A stretch of 64,000 nt of DNA from Paenibacillus aurantius (GTDB lineage: Bacteria > Bacillota > Bacilli > Paenibacillales > NBRC-103111), in the NCBI RefSeq assembly GCF_032268605.1, contig NZ_CP130318.1, positions 1,770,001 through 1,834,000 on the forward strand. Reading direction: 5' to 3'. The notes under the pieces were generated by a model, which was not told the DNA's origin, did not search any database, and worked only from the letters and a program-made list of their open reading frames with translations. Shown one piece after another: positions 61,082-64,000 of this stretch. The position numbers and the translations under genes are program-made. Every line of letters starts with the position of its first letter. The first letter of the stretch is position 1.

Positions 61082-61870
61082 ATGAAACTCGGCGTTGTTA
61101 CTTCGCCGAAACCGGAGGGCTTTGACTACGCCAAGAGGTTAGGACTGGAGTTTGTGGAATTTTGCATCAATGTGGAGCAGGACGTCCATGCGTTTGCAGG
61201 AACCGTAAAAGAATTGAAAGAAGCAAGCGAGCGCACGGGGGTGGCGGTCGGATCAATCGGACGCTGGGGCGTGATCCTGATTGCGAAAGACGGCAGCGTA
61301 ATCGAAGAGGAGCTCCAGGCGGCCTATACCTTGATCGACGCGGCTAGCGAGCTGGGCTGTCCTATATTTATAGCCGGCTGCAACTATGTTGAGGAGCGGT
61401 CTTACTTAGAAAACGTGTCCTCCGCTATCCAATTTTTCTCGATGTTGATCGAATACGGCAAAGTCAAAGGCGTACGAATTGCTACTTATAATTGCGATTG
61501 GAACAATTTTGTCTATAACGATCAAGCCTGGCGGCTGATTCACGGACAACTGCCGGAGCTCGGCATCAAATACGATCCCTCTCACGCACGGTATGGCGGA
61601 CGAGACTACTTGAAGGAAATGAAGGAATGGGGCAGCCGGTTCCTCCATGTACATATCAAGGGCTCGGTCATTATAGACGGTAAGCACTTCGACGACCCTC
61701 CGGCGGGCCTGGACCAAACCGATTGGGGAACCTTCATGGCCATCTTGTACGGTGTCGGTTATAACGGCGGCTTGAGCATCGAGCCTCACTCCGAAGTGTG
61801 GAAAGGGGAGCTTGGGGATAAAGGAGTTCAATTCACCGTTGATTATATGAAACGATTGATTTTCCGTTAG
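61082..61870 (+). CDS. Sugar phosphate isomerase/epimerase family protein
   Basis: A 262-aa TIM barrel of the xylose isomerase-like/AP endonuclease 2 family. KLGVVTSPKPEGFDYAKRLG is the usual first strand. Metal-binding residues are suggested by IATYNCDWNNF, GIKYDPSHARYGG, FLHVHIKGSVII and the final Glu in LSIEPHSEVW. Family members interconvert ketoses, aldoses or cyclitols. It is located between the LacI regulator and a sugar importer, so it probably acts on the imported sugar. ATG 61082 follows GGGAGG. Confidence 0.88.
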   Translation: MKLGVVTSPKPEGFDYAKRLGLEFVEFCINVEQDVHAFAGTVKELKEASERTGVAVGSIGRWGVILIAKDGSVIEEELQAAYTLIDAASELGCPIFIAGCNYVEERSYLENVSSAIQFFSMLIEYGKVKGVRIATYNCDWNNFVYNDQAWRLIHGQLPELGIKYDPSHARYGGRDYLKEMKEWGSRFLHVHIKGSVIIDGKHFDDPPAGLDQTDWGTFMAILYGVGYNGGLSIEPHSEVWKGELGDKGVQFTVDYMKRLIFR

Positions 61871-61908
61871 AGGCCGTTGCAAGCGGGTTAGCTGAAAGCT
61901 CTGCAATT

Positions 61909-61961
61909 CTTTTCCGAAACGTTTTGGGAAAAGTTGCATAAATGGAGCGGGGAAACGTTTC
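61909..61961. promoter_or_regulatory. Two further GAAACGTTT palindromes upstream of the lplB-type gene
   Basis: CTTTTCC (61909-61915) and GGAAAAG (61927-61933) flank the core CGAAACGTTTTG. A second palindrome, GAAACGTTTC, lies at 61952-61961. Both resemble the operators near the lacI-type gene. Their position supports the start at 61987, rather than 61942, for the following gene. Confidence 0.6.
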
Positions 61962-61986
61962 AACCGAGGGAGGTGCTTCCGGTAAA

Positions 61987-62925
61987 ATGCAGAGAACCAT
62001 CGGCAAGAAGAAAAACGGGTTTGCTCACGAGATGAAGCGAAACTATCCTTATTATTTGATGATGCTGCCTGCCGCAGCCGTTCTATTTCTCTTCTCCTAT
62101 TTACCGATGCCGGGAATCATTATCGCTTTTCAGGATTTTAATTTTGTGGATAAATTCCGCAGTCCCTTCGTAGGGTTGAACAATTTCAAATTTTTCTTTA
62201 CGAGCCCCTACGCGTTCCGCACCACGTTCAACACCATCTTTATCAATTTGAACTACTTGGTTTGGACAACGTTTTTCGCTGTTCTTATCGCCATTCTATT
62301 AAATGAACTTCGGCTAAAATTTGCAAGCAAGATTTATCAAAATCTGATGTTCTTGCCTTACTTCATCTCTGCGGTCGTGGTCGGCAAGCTGGTCAATCAG
62401 ATCGTATTTCCGGATCAAAACGGCATCGCCAACCAGATTCTCGGTTTTTTCGGGCACGATCCGATCAGTTGGTCGGAGAATCCGGCGCCGTGGGCCTGGA
62501 TTATTATCGGTGCCCACTTATGGCAGGTGGTCGGTTATTCCACGATAGTCTATCTTGCCAGCATCACGGGGATCGATGATCATTTGTTCGAGGCGGCGGC
62601 GCTTGACGGAGCGAACCGTTGGCAGCAAATCCGGCTCGTCATGCTGCCCATGCTGATGCCTGCCATTATCATCATGACTTTGTTAAGCATTGGCGGCATG
62701 CTGCGCGGTGACTTCGCGACTATCTATTCCATCATCGGGGATAACGGACTGTTATTCCAAAATACGGATGTCATCGATACGTATGTTTTCCGGGCGATTA
62801 AACAGGCCGCTGATTTCGGGACAACCGCCGCAGTCGGATTGTATCAGTCCATCGTAGGATTCCTGTTGGTTTACGGGTCCAACTGGCTTGTACGGAAATA
62901 TGACAAAGACAGCGCGTTGTTCTAA
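61987..62925 (+). CDS. Sugar ABC importer permease, LplB type
   Basis: A 312-aa permease with six helices. Its opening YYLMMLPAAAVLFLFSYLPM and IIIAFQDFNF are typical of LplB-like proteins common in Paenibacillus. The EAA loop is FEAAALDGANRWQQIRLVM. ATG 61987 (GGGAGG 13 nt upstream) is chosen because the alternative ATG at 61942 would place an operator-like palindrome inside the coding region. It pairs with the next gene. Confidence 0.9.
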   Translation: MQRTIGKKKNGFAHEMKRNYPYYLMMLPAAAVLFLFSYLPMPGIIIAFQDFNFVDKFRSPFVGLNNFKFFFTSPYAFRTTFNTIFINLNYLVWTTFFAVLIAILLNELRLKFASKIYQNLMFLPYFISAVVVGKLVNQIVFPDQNGIANQILGFFGHDPISWSENPAPWAWIIIGAHLWQVVGYSTIVYLASITGIDDHLFEAAALDGANRWQQIRLVMLPMLMPAIIIMTLLSIGGMLRGDFATIYSIIGDNGLLFQNTDVIDTYVFRAIKQAADFGTTAAVGLYQSIVGFLLVYGSNWLVRKYDKDSALF

Positions 62926-62952
62926 CAAGCAGGGAGGGAAAGGAGAAGACCG

Positions 62953-63825
62953 ATGCGGAGACTGTCATTTAGCGGTTATATCGCGCAGCTTTTGATGCAG
63001 CTTTTTCTGTTGTTCTTTGCAATCGCTTGCATTTACCCGTTTATCTTGGCCTTTATGGCTTCGATCAGCAGTGAGAAAAGTATTTTGGACAACGGCTACC
63101 AGCTTATCCCGAGCGAGTTTTCGATGCTGGCGTATCAAGCGGTTTTTAAAAGCAAGTATCTTTACACAAGTTTTGGCGTTTCCATTTTGGTGACGGTTGT
63201 GGGGACCCTTTTGTCGCTTATCATTTGCGGGATGGCCGGTTACGCCATGTCGATCAAGCGGGTCAAATACCGAAACGCCGTGTCGATGTTTTTTTACATT
63301 CCCATGGTTTTCGGCGCGGGTTTGCTGCCTTGGTACTTGGTTATCACCCAAATTTTGCATTTGCAGAATACGATTTGGGCGTTAATTTTGCCGGGGTTGG
63401 TCTCTCCCTTTAATGTATTTTTGATGAGGAATTATTTTGCGACCGTTCCGTCCGAACTGATCGAATCGGCGGAGATGGACGGCGCCGGAGTCATGAGAAC
63501 CTTTTTCGGCATCATCATTCCGTTGTCCAAGCCCATTATCGCCACGATCACGTTGTTCATTGGTTTGGCTTATTGGAACGATTGGGCGAGTGCGCTGTGG
63601 TTCATCGATAACCCCAATTTGTATCCGCTTCAATATATGCTGTACCGGATTCAAGCCATCATTAACCTTGTCCGGCAGACCGGAGCGATGGGGGATATGA
63701 AAGTTCCTCCGGAAACGTTCCAGATCGCCACGATGTTTATCACAATTGGTCCCATCATTCTTTTGTATCCGTTTATCCAACGGTATTTCGTCAAAGGGAT
63801 CATGATCGGCGCAGTCAAAGGGTGA
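62953..63825 (+). CDS. Sugar ABC importer permease, LplC type
   Basis: A 290-aa permease, partner of the preceding one. It begins with a helix LLMQLFLLFFAIACIYPFIL. The EAA motif is IESAEMDGAGVMRTFFGII (about residue 175), and the C-terminus (PFIQRYFVKGIMIGAVKG) is typical of LplC-like proteins. It starts 27 nt after the lplB-type stop with GGAGAAG upstream. No ATPase gene is present; a shared MsmX-type ATPase is expected. Confidence 0.92.
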   Translation: MRRLSFSGYIAQLLMQLFLLFFAIACIYPFILAFMASISSEKSILDNGYQLIPSEFSMLAYQAVFKSKYLYTSFGVSILVTVVGTLLSLIICGMAGYAMSIKRVKYRNAVSMFFYIPMVFGAGLLPWYLVITQILHLQNTIWALILPGLVSPFNVFLMRNYFATVPSELIESAEMDGAGVMRTFFGIIIPLSKPIIATITLFIGLAYWNDWASALWFIDNPNLYPLQYMLYRIQAIINLVRQTGAMGDMKVPPETFQIATMFITIGPIILLYPFIQRYFVKGIMIGAVKG

Positions 63826-63854
63826 TTTTATTCCATTAAAGGGAGGAAATAAAA

Positions 63855-64000
63855 ATGAAGAATATTCGAAAAACAGCCGTCGCCTTGCTTGCCGTTCCGT
63901 TGTCCGTAGCTTTGTTTACCGGCTGCACCAGCTCGGGAGACAAACAGGCAAGCGGCAGTGAAAGCCCCGGTGCCGGCAAAAGCAAAGAAATGGTCAAACT
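63855..64000 (+). CDS. Extracellular sugar-binding lipoprotein (5' end only)
   Basis: The first 48 codons are in the window and the rest lies beyond its end. A signal peptide with a lipobox (LFTGC, Cys about 24) and a Gly/Ser/Lys-rich linker (SSGDKQASGSESPGAGKSKE) mark a membrane-anchored binding protein. Its place after LplB/LplC-type permeases makes it the LipO-like component of this importer. ATG 63855 has GGGAGG 8 nt upstream. Confidence 0.85.
   Translation, partial: MKNIRKTAVALLAVPLSVALFTGCTSSGDKQASGSESPGAGKSKEMVK

Overview
The window looks like a chromosomal segment of a spore-forming, moderately GC-rich Firmicute of the Paenibacillaceae (Paenibacillus-like). The reasons are a full-length pro-SigK sporulation sigma factor, a Bacillus-type FadR fatty-acid regulon with its operator, OpuA and LplB/LplC-type transporters, AGGAGG ribosome binding sites, and a DUF5696/YIP1 sugar-transport cluster of the kind found in Paenibacillus. 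The genus call is inference from gene content.

Layout. 1-2.05 kb: 3' part of a 23S rRNA followed by initiator tRNA-Met, with no 5S rRNA between them. 2.4-5.4 kb (minus): a two-gene OpuA-type glycine betaine importer, an ATPase plus a fused permease-binding protein. 5.8-18.4 kb: a beta-oxidation regulon in two divergent operons, fadR-etfB-etfA (minus) and fadF-fadN-fadA-fadE-acyl-CoA ligase-thioesterase (plus). A consensus FadR operator and a consensus CcpA cre site lie between them. 18.5-27 kb: a CE7 esterase, a beta-galactosidase-like TIM-barrel protein, the relics of a broken beta-helix-like gene, and a five-gene catabolic cluster (Gfo/Idh/MocA, SDR, creatininase family, an uncharacterised conserved protein, RidA). 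27.2-30.2 kb: an orphan hybrid histidine kinase and intact sigK.

30.6-57.5 kb is a large glycan-use locus. It has a GH29 fucosidase and a GntR/LacI-type regulator, then one long plus-strand series: lipoprotein binding protein, carbohydrate-binding-module/binding-protein fusion, permease pair 1, NHL-TPR-YIP1 membrane protein, DUF5696 protein, permease pair 2, GH38 alpha-mannosidase, CBM9-like protein, transglutaminase-thioredoxin fusion, sialidase, sulfatase, and a broken GH31 glycosidase. Fucosidase, mannosidase, sialidase and sulfatase together suggest a complex, fucosylated or sialylated/sulfated glycan as substrate (inference). No ABC ATPase is encoded here, so the permeases must use a shared MsmX-type ATPase from elsewhere. 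The fucosidase, regulator and first binding-protein promoters share a TATATCA(A)T element, the best candidate operator.

The locus is bracketed by direct repeats. Intact sigK plus a gene scrap lie on the left; the same kind of scrap fused to a frameshifted 3' half of sigK lies on the right, and a third, diverged sigK scrap sits 1.8 kb further on. This suggests that the 27 kb locus was inserted into, or rearranged around, sigK.

58.0-64.0 kb: a MidA-like methyltransferase with a TPR tail, then a LacI-controlled sugar uptake operon (lacI-type regulator, sugar-phosphate isomerase/epimerase, LplB- and LplC-type permeases, start of the lipoprotein binding protein). Several GAAACGTTTC-type palindromes mark its control points.
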